64,000 nucleotides of DNA from the NCBI RefSeq assembly GCF_045635475.1, contig NZ_JBJGXI010000024.1, forward strand, positions 1-64,000, read 5' to 3'. Shown here piece after piece: positions 42,375-51,997 of the stretch (positions are counted from its first letter, which is position 1; the number at the start of each line of letters is the position of its first letter). The notes beneath the pieces are model-generated. The model worked only from the letters and a program-made list of their open reading frames with translations, searched no databases and was not told the origin of the DNA. The position numbers and the translations under genes are program-made. This DNA comes from JBJGXI01 sp045635475. GTDB lineage: Bacteria; Bacillota; Bacilli; Bacillales; Amphibacillaceae.

Positions 42375-45300
42375 ATGAAGAAATCAAAATGGAATATTTT
42401 AGTGTTATTGGGAGTCTTACTATGCACAACGATCCTACAGTCATTTGTTACGAATCCAACGCTAACACAAGCAGCAACACAAACAAGTGATCCCACCCCC
42501 ATATTCAACCCGGATTATAGCGAGTTGATTGGTAGGTCTGATCTTACTCACACGGGTAGAATAACAACTGGTACCCAGGGAATGCCTATAGCGAATGGAA
42601 GGTTCGGCGGGCCCGTTTGGCAAAGTAGCGGTAATACGCTTACTATGCAGTTGAACCACACCGATACCTTTATGTTTAATGATGCTTCAGCGGAATCTCA
42701 ACATCATACAAATGCGGGAGGGGGCGCTCTAGGACGGGTTCACATCAATTTAGGACAAGGGTCTGTTTTTGACGATTCCACGGAACATCATTTGTCTTTA
42801 TATGATGGCAAACTTAGTGTTAACGGAAACGGAGTGGACGTCAAAGTAATTCCGAATATGGAATCCGATGCCATTGCAATCCAAATAACGGACAATCGTG
42901 ACACCCCAGGGGAGATCGGCCTTGATTTGACTATGTTGCGTGACGAGAACCAAATATGGGGAGCGCATTCTGCGATTTCCACTCTTACTGCGGAACAGGA
43001 CGATACAATGGTTGTACTAGAACAGGTGATTCAGGAAGAAGCCGACACTGGTATAGAGGTAAATGATCATTATGTCAACACAGCTGTGGCGGCAACCGTG
43101 CAGGGCAGAGATGTCACATCGATTTCAGATAGTATGGTTGGTAATCGTAAAGCGCTTAGACTGAATTTACCAGCACAAAACGGCACCTTCACTGTCATCA
43201 TCGGCGGAGAATCAACGATGGATGAGACAGTAGATGCGAAAGATAATGCAATTACTAATGCGGTGAATTCTGCGGATTATGACACAGTTTATGCGTCCAC
43301 ACAGAATTGGTGGAGCGACTTTTGGGACAAATCTTACATCTATTTACCTTCTCATAAGGATTTTGAACAACGACGTAACTATTACATGTATTTAGCCGCA
43401 ATTTCCAATAGAGGAAATTATCCTTCTAAGTATAACGGCGGTATTTGGATTGGCGAGGAGGATACGCGTGATTGGGGTAGCTTTTTTTGGAATTGGAACC
43501 AGGATTCCTTATATCAGCCTTTTTTGTCTGCCAATCATACGGAATTGTTGGAGCCGATGTTTAAAATGAGAGAGTCAAGTTTTGAACAATATGAAACTGC
43601 TGCAAGCCAGATGTGGGGCGCTGAAGGGATTTATATCCCTGAAACAGCTGGTATCCTGGGCTGGGAAACACTGCCGGATAATATTGCAGATGCAGTGCAG
43701 GAATATATAACTTTTGAAACCGATACTCGCTCACAGGAATATACAGATTTTACGAAGAACAGAAATACGTTTCTCGCACCGTGGAATTGGAATATTTTTG
43801 GTAGTAATAACCAGGCAAGTTATGTATCGCATACAATGATGGCTACACAGGAAACTGCCGAATATTACTGGCAAGTATACCACTATACAAAGGATCTTGA
43901 TTTTCTGGCTGAAAGAGCATATCCATTCATCAAGGGTGCAGCGGAGCTTTACAGAACTTATGGTGATTTAAAATTAGAGGAAGATGGGAAATATCATTTT
44001 TACAACACAAACCTTCATGAACATATTTGGGCCGGTAAGGACGTAATTGATGATTTGTCCATGGCTAGAGGTGTCTTTGCGGCTGTGATTGAGGCTTCCG
44101 AACTGCTGGGAGTAGACGAAGAGATGCGCTCAGAGTGGGAAGAAATCCGTGATAACCTAGCAGACTATCCGTTGCGTTCCGATCCTGGTGCCTTGTGGGC
44201 AGGCAGTACAAATCCGTCGCTAGCTGAGATACTCGAGACAGATGAGCCAGCTTGGGCGCAAGGTCTGACTCCCTCATACTTCATAAGGGATTTGCATGGA
44301 ACGGAAAGCCCAATCTTTAAGATGCTTGAAAAGTATGACGTACTGAACTTGGAAACAAGAGATCAGGGTCTTGATGACGGCGACTGGGAAATCGCTCTCA
44401 ATACCTATCTCCATTCTCCTGGATACGAAAACCAAGTTGAAAATGAGAGGATTGATAGAAACGGGTCTAGTCGCTTTCATGTTGATGCCGCTAAACTTGG
44501 TCGCTCAGATGATATGGAGATGATTTTAAATACGCAGTATGGTGTATTTAGCACATACGGCGAGTACCCTAACCTGCTTTTTGATCAATTAGATTATTAT
44601 TCGGCGGAAGGCTACGGTACGTATTCTGCTGCACTCCAGGAAGCACTTAATCAAAGCCTCAGCCCAACTCCTGTTGGAGATCCGGTGATACGTGTGTTCC
44701 CTGCGTGGCCTGAAGCTTGGGATGCCAAATACAAACTGCTTGCCAAAGACGGTTTCTTGGTTTCTTCATCAATGGAGTCAGGTGATATTCAGTATGTGGA
44801 GATTGAATCAGAACTTGGAAAAACCGCCAGAATCAGAAACCCATGGAATTCGGATGTAGTACTGTACCGCGATGGTGTGAAAAGTGAAACACTACCTGCT
44901 TCGGAAAATGATTTATTGGAATTTGATACCTATGAGGGTGAAAATATCGTCCTGGTAAGACCAGGTACAACACCTGACACGTATAGAACATCCGAACTAG
45001 AAGAATCAGTATATACAGTAGCAAACAATACGAATGGAAATATTGATTACACAGGTTCTTGGGAATACAGTGATGCTAGAGAAAGCGATGATTATGCCAA
45101 TGATGTTCATTATACTTCTGATAATGGAGACTCAGCTGAGTTCACATTTTACGGAGCCGGCATCGATTTCATAACGGAAATGGGTCCGGATATGGGTGAA
45201 GTAGAAGTATATATCAACGGAAATCTGCATGAAACTGTGAACAATTACTCGGAGGAAACATCATACCAGCAAACCTCTTATATCAACGTAGGCTTGGACT

Positions 45301-47204
45301 ATGGCAGGCATACTATCAGACTTGTTAAAAAATCTGGGGAGCGAATGGTTGTTGATGCCTTTGGAGTTCGACTCGAATCAGGGGCAAGTAATGTGAACTG
45401 GATTAACGATAACGATTTAGATGTGGTAACATATGAAAATGCTTCAGGAGCAACTAGTCAAAATGAAGGTGCATGGTTTTACACGAACAACCGATCAGGT
45501 GAAGGAGCATATAAGGGTGATGCCCATATCTCCGGCAATAGTTCTAGTGGGGGCATCGGTAATTATGTTGAATTAGAATTCTTTGGAACGGGCGTTGAAT
45601 ATATCACTGAAAGAAACAATGATATGGGTGAGGTAGATGTATATATCGACGATGTTTACCAAGATACAGTAACTGCGCATAAGACAGGTGGCAGAGACTC
45701 TCAGTACGTGCTTTATTCTACCAACGATTTACCCTTGGGAGATCATACACTCAAGCTTGTGAAGAAGTCCGGACAATATATGATTGTGGATGCGTTTAAA
45801 GTTTTGGCTCCGAATACAACTCAGGATGTAACGTATATCAGAATCAGTGAGCAGCCTAAATTAACTTATGATGAAGGATCGGCATTAGATCTTTCTGAAA
45901 TGGAGATTATCGCGTCTTATTCAGACGGTAGCATGGAAACACTCTCTTTTAATGATGAAGGTGTATCGGTTCAACTAAAAAGCGGAGAGTCAATCGCGAA
46001 TGGAGACATTCTAACAAAAGCGGAACACGATAGTAGAACGTTGACGATCAGCTACGGAGGAAGAACTGTAACAACTGAACCAATATCTGTCGTTTATTCG
46101 GCTGATACTGAACAATTAGAAGACGCTCTAGATACTGCGACAGATTTAGTAGACCAAGCGGTTATTGGTGAGGAACCAGGTCAATACCCACAAGAAGCAG
46201 TTGACACGCTAGAAGCAGCGATCACAGCAGCCGAAGCGGTGCTAGCAGAAGAAGCAACAGACCAAGCGGCAATTGATGCAGCAGTGAAAGCGTTGGAGCA
46301 AGCGATTGAACAATTCGAGAATGAGGTAATACCAGCATCAGACTTAACTGGCATTATCATTAATCTTGAGAAGAAATTACTAGAAATTGGTGAAACTGCA
46401 CAGTTTGAAGTGATGGCTGAGTATTCGAATGATAGTCAGCTAGATGTTACAGACGAAGCAACATATAGCTCAAGTGATGATTCCATCGTAACCGTATCCT
46501 CCAGCGGCGAAATATCAGCAGTTGGGACAGGAGAAGCACAAATTACAATAACGTATCAAGATGAAATTATACAAGTAAGTGTGAAAGTTTATGATACAGA
46601 GATTACACTAGGTGAATCGATGGAAGTGATTGCGGGCAAGTTGTACCGAATTAAAGGTTCCATGGCAACGATCAAAATGCCTGATGATTTACCAACAGGT
46701 ACTATGGTAACAATTAATCAAGTAGATGAAAAAAATCTAAGCAATGACGGATATGTTGTTGCAGGTGATGTATATGACGTAAACTTTACCTATCCATCGG
46801 GCTCTGAGTTTGACGGTAGTTTCACGTTAACACTAGAATACAATTCAGAACAGTATTCGGAAGATGAAGTGAATATATATTACCTAGATGAAAATTCTGG
46901 TGAATGGGAGTTACGTGGTGGTCAAGCAATAGACGGTGTTATTACACTTGATGTTCCACACTTCTCCATATACGGAGTGTTTGCTGAAGCAGAACAACAG
47001 CCCGAGCCACCTGTAGATGGAGAAGATAAAGATCAAGATGAAGCGGGTGACGAAGATAAGGATCAAGATGAAACAGGTGACGAAGATAAAGAGCTACCAA
47101 ACACAGCAACATCGACGTTTAACTGGTTGGCAATCGGACTTGTATTCGTTATAGCCGGAGCTGGATTGCTTTTAGTAATTCGTAGAAAGTATAAAATGAA
47201 TTAA
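42375..47204 (+). CDS. Wall-anchored GH95-like glycoside hydrolase (probable fucosidase/galactosidase)
   Basis: Secreted 1609-residue enzyme. Signal peptide to about residue 36; GH95-type region about 45-870, with an N-terminal beta-sandwich (PIANGRFGGPVW, LNHTDTFMFND) and an alpha/alpha barrel (RRNYYMYLAAISNRGNYPSKYNGG, WGSFFWNWNQDSLYQP). Two tandem related modules of about 130 residues follow (about 880-1010 and 1015-1145, each ending KKSG..MxVDAF), probably carbohydrate-binding; then an Ig-like domain, a FIVAR helical module (about 1245-1320), a Big_2 domain, an anchor domain, an acidic DKDQDE linker, LPNTA at about 1573, a membrane helix and RRKYK. GH95 enzymes are inverting alpha-1,2-L-fucosidases or L-galactosidases. 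AGGAGG ribosome site. It probably trims fucosylated glycans at the cell surface. Confidence 0.78.
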   Translation: MKKSKWNILVLLGVLLCTTILQSFVTNPTLTQAATQTSDPTPIFNPDYSELIGRSDLTHTGRITTGTQGMPIANGRFGGPVWQSSGNTLTMQLNHTDTFMFNDASAESQHHTNAGGGALGRVHINLGQGSVFDDSTEHHLSLYDGKLSVNGNGVDVKVIPNMESDAIAIQITDNRDTPGEIGLDLTMLRDENQIWGAHSAISTLTAEQDDTMVVLEQVIQEEADTGIEVNDHYVNTAVAATVQGRDVTSISDSMVGNRKALRLNLPAQNGTFTVIIGGESTMDETVDAKDNAITNAVNSADYDTVYASTQNWWSDFWDKSYIYLPSHKDFEQRRNYYMYLAAISNRGNYPSKYNGGIWIGEEDTRDWGSFFWNWNQDSLYQPFLSANHTELLEPMFKMRESSFEQYETAASQMWGAEGIYIPETAGILGWETLPDNIADAVQEYITFETDTRSQEYTDFTKNRNTFLAPWNWNIFGSNNQASYVSHTMMATQETAEYYWQVYHYTKDLDFLAERAYPFIKGAAELYRTYGDLKLEEDGKYHFYNTNLHEHIWAGKDVIDDLSMARGVFAAVIEASELLGVDEEMRSEWEEIRDNLADYPLRSDPGALWAGSTNPSLAEILETDEPAWAQGLTPSYFIRDLHGTESPIFKMLEKYDVLNLETRDQGLDDGDWEIALNTYLHSPGYENQVENERIDRNGSSRFHVDAAKLGRSDDMEMILNTQYGVFSTYGEYPNLLFDQLDYYSAEGYGTYSAALQEALNQSLSPTPVGDPVIRVFPAWPEAWDAKYKLLAKDGFLVSSSMESGDIQYVEIESELGKTARIRNPWNSDVVLYRDGVKSETLPASENDLLEFDTYEGENIVLVRPGTTPDTYRTSELEESVYTVANNTNGNIDYTGSWEYSDARESDDYANDVHYTSDNGDSAEFTFYGAGIDFITEMGPDMGEVEVYINGNLHETVNNYSEETSYQQTSYINVGLDYGRHTIRLVKKSGERMVVDAFGVRLESGASNVNWINDNDLDVVTYENASGATSQNEGAWFYTNNRSGEGAYKGDAHISGNSSSGGIGNYVELEFFGTGVEYITERNNDMGEVDVYIDDVYQDTVTAHKTGGRDSQYVLYSTNDLPLGDHTLKLVKKSGQYMIVDAFKVLAPNTTQDVTYIRISEQPKLTYDEGSALDLSEMEIIASYSDGSMETLSFNDEGVSVQLKSGESIANGDILTKAEHDSRTLTISYGGRTVTTEPISVVYSADTEQLEDALDTATDLVDQAVIGEEPGQYPQEAVDTLEAAITAAEAVLAEEATDQAAIDAAVKALEQAIEQFENEVIPASDLTGIIINLEKKLLEIGETAQFEVMAEYSNDSQLDVTDEATYSSSDDSIVTVSSSGEISAVGTGEAQITITYQDEIIQVSVKVYDTEITLGESMEVIAGKLYRIKGSMATIKMPDDLPTGTMVTINQVDEKNLSNDGYVVAGDVYDVNFTYPSGSEFDGSFTLTLEYNSEQYSEDEVNIYYLDENSGEWELRGGQAIDGVITLDVPHFSIYGVFAEAEQQPEPPVDGEDKDQDEAGDEDKDQDETGDEDKELPNTATSTFNWLAIGLVFVIAGAGLLLVIRRKYKMN

Positions 47205-47220
47205 TAAACTAGGATGAAAT

Positions 47221-47242
47221 ACTGGGCAGATACTTGCCCAGT
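47221..47242 (+). terminator. Terminator after the GH95-like gene
   Basis: Arms ACTGGGCA and TGCCCAGT around a 6-base loop, followed by AGTTTTCATTT. Confidence 0.7.
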
Positions 47243-47298
47243 AGTTTTCATTTATAGAATCAGTTGATCAGGATTTTTCAGGTTTAATACCTGAGGTA

Positions 47299-47391
47299 TC
47301 ATCGAAGAAATTTACATGGGTGGCAATTCTTTATGATACTGGTGCAAGAGTACAATCAATTGATTTGAAAACAAGCTGCAATCGTCATTAA
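47299..47391 (+). pseudogene. Tyrosine recombinase fragment
   Basis: One frame reads SKKFTWVAILYDTGARVQSI followed by DLKTS and then a stop. The block LLYDTGARVQELIDL is characteristic of phage-type integrases around the first catalytic Arg. Only this short piece survives, so it is a relic of a mobile element. Assignment rests on one motif. Confidence 0.4.
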
Positions 47392-47508
47392 GATTATTCA
47401 CTTTCTTATAATAGTAAGACGTAGACATCCACAGCCACAAGACCAGGAATAACATATATCTGAATAGTCTTTATAACAAGCTAAACAAACTCATAAAGAT
47501 GTTCTTTT

Positions 47509-47865
47509 ATGAGAGAGAGTGCATCCTCATATGGATTCAACGTATATGAGCCATGCAATTTATTAGCGGCAGCGGTAAATTTTTTTATATAAGGTGCAAA
47601 TGTTACCACAATTGAAATATATTTAAGAGCAAATGCGGAAATCGTAACGCAAGCTCCCCTTTATTGGTTAACGAAAGCTGGCGATAATCCGGTAGAATGT
47701 CAAAAAAAGATAATAACCGATGCCTTTAGTGCATTTAAAAGATGTGACAACGATGAGGGAAGTCCTTTTGAAGAGCTAGGTACTGGCGGAGTTAATTTTG
47801 ATGGTGTTTTAGAAGAAGGCCATCAACTGAAGTTTGGATTAACGTTATATTTTATTAAAACTTGA
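47509..47865 (+). pseudogene. Unrecognised small gene with one in-frame TAA
   Basis: From ATG 47509 a single frame runs 118 codons to a TGA at 47863-47865, interrupted only by TAA at 47590-47592. Both sides look protein-like and coherent: MRESASSYGFNVYEPCNLL before the stop and TTIEIYLRANAEIVTQAPLY, SPFEELGTGGVNFDGV and KFGLTLYFIKT after it. I do not recognise the family. No good ribosome site precedes the ATG. It is most likely a recently inactivated gene, but it could be a sequencing error or a fragment. Confidence 0.45.
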
Positions 47866-47959
47866 ATATTGGATCGTTATAAATTTTGAAAAATTCCGAA
47901 AAATAGTGTTTGTTTAAAGTGCTTCGTAGACAAATGATAGAATAACCAATAGAATAGAA

Positions 47960-47973
47960 TGAAAACGTTGTAG
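47960..47973 (+). promoter_or_regulatory. Weak cre-like site upstream of the YesL-like gene
   Basis: TGAAAACGTTGTAG matches the cre consensus at 12 of 14 positions and lies 43 bases before the next start codon. Confidence 0.35.
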
Positions 47974-48016
47974 TTTGAAATAAGTAGCAGCATGGTATGC
48001 GAAATGGGGGATTACA

Positions 48017-48691
48017 ATGATGGGTAATGGAATGATGGCAGGCTTTTATCGATTAAGCGAATGGGTGATGCGCCTGGCATATGTCAATCTTTTATGGATA
48101 TTGTTTACGCTAGTTGGGGCGGTTTTCTTTGGGATTGGACCAGCAACTGCTGCAATGTTTGCGGTTAATCGAAAGTGGATACAGGATGAGGATATCGGAG
48201 TATTTAAAACATTTTGGAAATCGTACAGAACTGAATTTAAACGTGCAAATTTGTTAATGTTTACACTTGGAGTGATAGGTTTTCTATTGTATTTAGATGC
48301 TCGGTTCTTTTTCACGCAAGAAGGATTAATTTACGTGTTTTTTAGTTACTTTACAGTCGGACTATTCATTATCTATTTTATGGTTTTACTGTATATTTTT
48401 CCGGTTTTCGTGCATTACGAATTTAAATTGTTCCAATATATTAAAAGTGCAATACTGTTCGCGTTTTCCAACCCGTTAATAACAATCCTTATGGCAGCTG
48501 GCTGTTTTGTTGTTTATTATTTAACTTTCAGTGTATCTGGATTAATTCCTTTCTTTGGTGTTAGTTTATATAGTTTTGTATTAATGTTGTTTTCCAATCA
48601 TTCATTTAAAAAGGCGGAGGAAAAGGCACAAGCACTCAAAGAACTTGAAAAAGAGAAGCAAAAGGAAGATGAACTTAGTGAGGCGAACTAG
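48017..48691 (+). CDS. YesL-like DUF624 membrane protein
   Basis: A 224-residue membrane protein of the DUF624 family, with about five hydrophobic segments and a charged C-terminal tail (EKAQALKELEKEKQKE). The N-terminal motif FYRLSEWVMRLAYVNLLWIL and FFGIGPATAAMFAVNRKW are typical. In Bacillus, yesL lies next to yesM-yesN and a sugar ABC importer, as here, but its function is not established. The following 467 bases hold a decayed aldo-keto reductase before the kinase gene. Confidence 0.82.
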   Translation: MMGNGMMAGFYRLSEWVMRLAYVNLLWILFTLVGAVFFGIGPATAAMFAVNRKWIQDEDIGVFKTFWKSYRTEFKRANLLMFTLGVIGFLLYLDARFFFTQEGLIYVFFSYFTVGLFIIYFMVLLYIFPVFVHYEFKLFQYIKSAILFAFSNPLITILMAAGCFVVYYLTFSVSGLIPFFGVSLYSFVLMLFSNHSFKKAEEKAQALKELEKEKQKEDELSEAN

Positions 48692-48797
48692 GCTAACAGC
48701 AAATTTGCAAAAACATTTTCGACTTCATCATATTGAGTTTGGAAGCATCGCTTAGGCACAAATTACTTAGAAAAGTCGGATCGTTTGACAAGTTATA

Positions 48798-49040
48798 AAT
48801 GAAGGGATTGCAGCGTTTCTCCAGTTGAAAGAAGATAGCAAGATTTGTTATTTCGTTGTATCAGGGTTGACACTTCCTGTTTTTGAACAAGTTCTTGATA
48901 AAACTGGTTCAGATTATATTTTGTCTTACTGTCATTATTCATTAAACGACACATCTTTATTAGAGTTATTGCCATTATTTTTTTAAAAACAAGTTGATGT
49001 TATTAATCTATCTCCACTGTCGTACGGAGCAGTTATCGTG
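48798..49040 (+). pseudogene. Aldo-keto reductase remnant
   Basis: One frame reads NEGIAAFLQLKEDSK, VVSGLTLPVFEQVL, SYCHYSLNDTSLLELLPLFF, stop, KQVDVINLSPLSYGA. This matches residues around EEGIAALEELKQEGK, CHYSLNDTSLL and RQVGIINASPISMG of the intact aldo-keto reductase at 30054-30992 without gaps. The start and the C-terminal part are missing and a TAA interrupts it. It is the relic of a paralogue, cut off by the histidine kinase gene. Confidence 0.8.
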
Positions 49041-49158
49041 GCAAACTGTACATGTACCAATACCTAATACAATGAAAACATCAGATTCACATGAAAAAGC
49101 CGCTATATATTATTGGATAATAACGGGAACGCCTACCACATCTATTGGAGGTGTTGTG

Positions 49159-50964
49159 ATGAATAAAAAGGGCTCCTTTCAATTTCAGCTATATTTGACT
49201 TACGTGGCTATCATAATTTTAGTTTTTGTAATTTTTGGCAGCGTTTACTATTTTAATGAATCCAGAGAATTTACGACCAGAACGTATGAAGCCATCAAAG
49301 AACTTTCTTTGAGTCTTACGAATGAAATGGATCTTGAAATTCAAAAAATGGATAACGTGACGCTGAGCGTTGCTTACTCCAACTTGATTAAGGACAGTTT
49401 GCTGAGAATTGCCGATACTGAAGATGAACAATCTTACACGAGAGATCAAATTTCAGATATTAGGGAATTAAGTGAGATTATGGTTGCGGCCATAGGGCCT
49501 GCCCAATCCGTAAAAACCTTAACCATCTATGATCTTGAAGGCAATCGTATTTCCACTGGTTCATTAATGAAATATACGAGAGAAGATGTCACTGAAAAGC
49601 CGTGGTACGATAACGTTATTCAAAGCGAAGGTAGTAGATATATTGGCTTACCAAAAAAGGATGAAGAACTAGCTGATTCATTCTCTTTTTTTAAAAATAA
49701 GTATTTTATATCGTTGTATCGCACCTATTATGGAGATTTCAACAATGTGCAAGGCGTTGTACAAGCACAACAGGATGCAGGTGTTGTTTTTAGCAGTCTG
49801 CTCGCGCTTGAAAAAGAGAAAGAAAGTAACAGACGGTATTACGTTTTAAATCATGAGGGGGTCCAATTATATCCTTATGATAGCGATGACCGAAATGGTG
49901 GGTATTACTACGATGAATTTACGAATTCGGAAGGGAAGCCTTTGTATCTTGATAGTCCTGTGCAGCAAGGTAAAGAACTGGTGTCATATCATGTTTCGCA
50001 AGAGACAGGATGGATGCTTGTCGCAGTTACTTCCAGAGCAAAACTAATTAATTCGATTTTTCAATATACGATGAGGATGATCATAACAGCATTTGTAATT
50101 TTGGTTTTGACACTAATTTTCACCTTCTTTGGGGCTCGTCGCATTACGAATCCGATTAAAAGACTGCATTCCTCCGTTCAAAAAATGGAAATTAATGGGG
50201 GGTATAAACCTGATCAATATGTTGACAGTGGTATTAATGAAATTGATGAATTGCAATCCGCCTTTCATGATATGCACGCCAAATTGCAACATTCTGTTGA
50301 CAAGCTACTATTTTCGCAATCTCAAGAAATTAGAGCAACGATGGTTGCCCTGTCTTCACAGATGAATCCTCATTTTCTATTCAACACCATCACTACGATC
50401 AGCATTATGGCAGAGGAGGGCATGTCAGAAGAGATCACACGGCTATGCCAAAAGCTTTCGACAATGCTTCGCTATATTTCATCAGATCAATCGAATGGAG
50501 TGAGCATGAGTGCAGAGATTGAATATACAAAAAATTATTTAGAATGTATGAAAATCCGTTATCCAGATGATCTCAGGTATACGATTAATATAGAGGATGA
50601 ACTATTCGATATACCAGTTCCGAAACTGCTTATACAACCACTTGTTGAAAATTGTATGAAACATGGTATACATGGCATGAGTCCATGGTGTATTAGCATT
50701 ACCGGCAAGGTGTACCGTAATCAATGGAGCGTCACCGTGTCGGACAACGGGCCAGGCATGTCAAGTGCTGAGAAATCAAAATTGTACAAAAAAATCAAAG
50801 AGTTAGAAAAGTCGGGTAAATATTCCAGTCTTAGTGTAGAAGGAATGGGCCTGCTCAATATATATTTTCGTTTGAAGTTGACATATCAGGATAAAATGAT
50901 ATTTCATATTCATGATAACGCAAGAGGATTTGTTATTACCGTTGGTGGAAATAGAATTCCTTAA
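49159..50964 (+). CDS. YesM-like sensor histidine kinase
   Basis: A 601-residue membrane kinase: N-terminal membrane helix (about 10-32), extracellular Cache-like sensor, second helix (MIITAFVILVLTLIFTFFGA), HAMP linker, His_kinase domain with the phosphorylated His in SSQMNPHFLFNTITTI, and an HATPase with LIQPLVENCMKHGI and SDNGPGM. The start is ATG 49159, 5 bases after GGAGGTG; an in-frame extension of 55 codons upstream lies in pseudogene sequence. It pairs with the response regulator that follows and with the ABC importer genes, and probably senses an extracellular sugar directly or via the binding protein. Confidence 0.92.
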   Translation: MNKKGSFQFQLYLTYVAIIILVFVIFGSVYYFNESREFTTRTYEAIKELSLSLTNEMDLEIQKMDNVTLSVAYSNLIKDSLLRIADTEDEQSYTRDQISDIRELSEIMVAAIGPAQSVKTLTIYDLEGNRISTGSLMKYTREDVTEKPWYDNVIQSEGSRYIGLPKKDEELADSFSFFKNKYFISLYRTYYGDFNNVQGVVQAQQDAGVVFSSLLALEKEKESNRRYYVLNHEGVQLYPYDSDDRNGGYYYDEFTNSEGKPLYLDSPVQQGKELVSYHVSQETGWMLVAVTSRAKLINSIFQYTMRMIITAFVILVLTLIFTFFGARRITNPIKRLHSSVQKMEINGGYKPDQYVDSGINEIDELQSAFHDMHAKLQHSVDKLLFSQSQEIRATMVALSSQMNPHFLFNTITTISIMAEEGMSEEITRLCQKLSTMLRYISSDQSNGVSMSAEIEYTKNYLECMKIRYPDDLRYTINIEDELFDIPVPKLLIQPLVENCMKHGIHGMSPWCISITGKVYRNQWSVTVSDNGPGMSSAEKSKLYKKIKELEKSGKYSSLSVEGMGLLNIYFRLKLTYQDKMIFHIHDNARGFVITVGGNRIP

Positions 50965-51012
50965 CTTATATATCTTTCATAATAATGTGATGAATAAAGG
51001 GAGGAACTTTAA

Positions 51013-51792
51013 ATGGATCATAATCATTATGTAGTATTTGTTGTAGAGGATGAAACGATGATTTTAAACAATATTGTCAAAAAAATCGAACAAATGGATA
51101 TGGGGTTCAAAGTTGAGGGAACAGCAAAAAATGGTCAACAAGCACTCGATTTACTGCAAATGAAGCTTCCGGACGTAATCATCACCGATATTCAAATGCC
51201 CCAGATTAATGGACTTCAGCTTCTGCAGCAACTGAATAATAATTATCCTTCCGTAAGGTCCATTATTATCTCTGGATTCAATGAATTTAACTATGCTCGT
51301 CAGGCGATTCACTTTAACGCAAAAGATTATTTATTAAAACCGATTGAACCCAATGCTCTTAAACAAAGCTTGCTAAAACTGAGAATTGAATTGGATGCCG
51401 AACGAGACAGTGTAATAGAGAAATTGAAAGTGTTCAAAGCGGCTAATGGTGAATGTATTGAGGATACGATAGAAAAGTTTAGAATGTTTTTAGACAATAA
51501 TTATACAAGTTACTTGAAATTGGGGGAGATTGCACAAGAGCTTAATTTCAACTCTTCTCACTTAAGCAAGTGGTTTGTAAAGATTGTTGGAAAAACTCCT
51601 TCTGCTTATATCATTCATTTAAGAATGTCCAAGGCAAAACACTTGTTGCAATCCTTTCAAGAAATTTCTGTAAAAGAAGTTGGGGAATTGGTAGGGTATA
51701 CGGATCAAAACTATTTTAGTCGCGTTTTCAAACAGCAAGAGGGGATAAGCCCTGCGCATTATCGAGAGAAGTACCAGGCTAAATCTTCTTAA
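51013..51792 (+). CDS. YesN-like response regulator with AraC domain
   Basis: A 259-residue regulator: receiver domain with acidic residues VVEDE and the phosphorylated Asp in PDVIITDIQMPQING, conserved Lys in DYLLKPIEP, then an AraC helix-turn-helix pair (LGEIAQELNFNSSHLSKWF; VGYTDQNYFSRVFKQQEGISPAHY). It is shorter than most YesN proteins, lacking a long linker. It likely activates the following ABC importer and GH31 genes. GGGAGG ribosome site. Confidence 0.92.
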   Translation: MDHNHYVVFVVEDETMILNNIVKKIEQMDMGFKVEGTAKNGQQALDLLQMKLPDVIITDIQMPQINGLQLLQQLNNNYPSVRSIIISGFNEFNYARQAIHFNAKDYLLKPIEPNALKQSLLKLRIELDAERDSVIEKLKVFKAANGECIEDTIEKFRMFLDNNYTSYLKLGEIAQELNFNSSHLSKWFVKIVGKTPSAYIIHLRMSKAKHLLQSFQEISVKEVGELVGYTDQNYFSRVFKQQEGISPAHYREKYQAKSS

Positions 51793-51816
51793 TTTCAGAC
51801 AGGCAATGTGTATCTC

Positions 51817-51863
51817 AAGGACTTCATTATGCTGACAGAGTATAATCAAGTCCTTTTTTTATT
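51817..51863 (+). terminator. Rho-independent terminator after the response regulator
   Basis: AAGGACTT and AAGTCCTT arms, with extra pairing inside (ATTAT/ATAAT), followed by seven T. It separates the two-component genes from the ABC importer. Confidence 0.85.
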
Positions 51864-51914
51864 TTCAATACCATGCTAGTATTCGACATATTAAGCAGAA
51901 AAAAAACACATAAA

Positions 51915-51928
51915 TGTAAGCGTTTTAG
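51915..51928 (+). promoter_or_regulatory. cre-like site upstream of the sugar-binding-protein gene
   Basis: TGTAAGCGTTTTAG matches TGWAARCGYTWNCW at 13 of 14 positions. It lies 69 bases before the start, so CcpA repression of the importer is likely. Confidence 0.5.
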
Positions 51929-51997
51929 TGCATATCGGCATGTGACAGGTACGTTTATAATAGGAAATGAGATTGATAATAAAAGGAGGATTCACAA

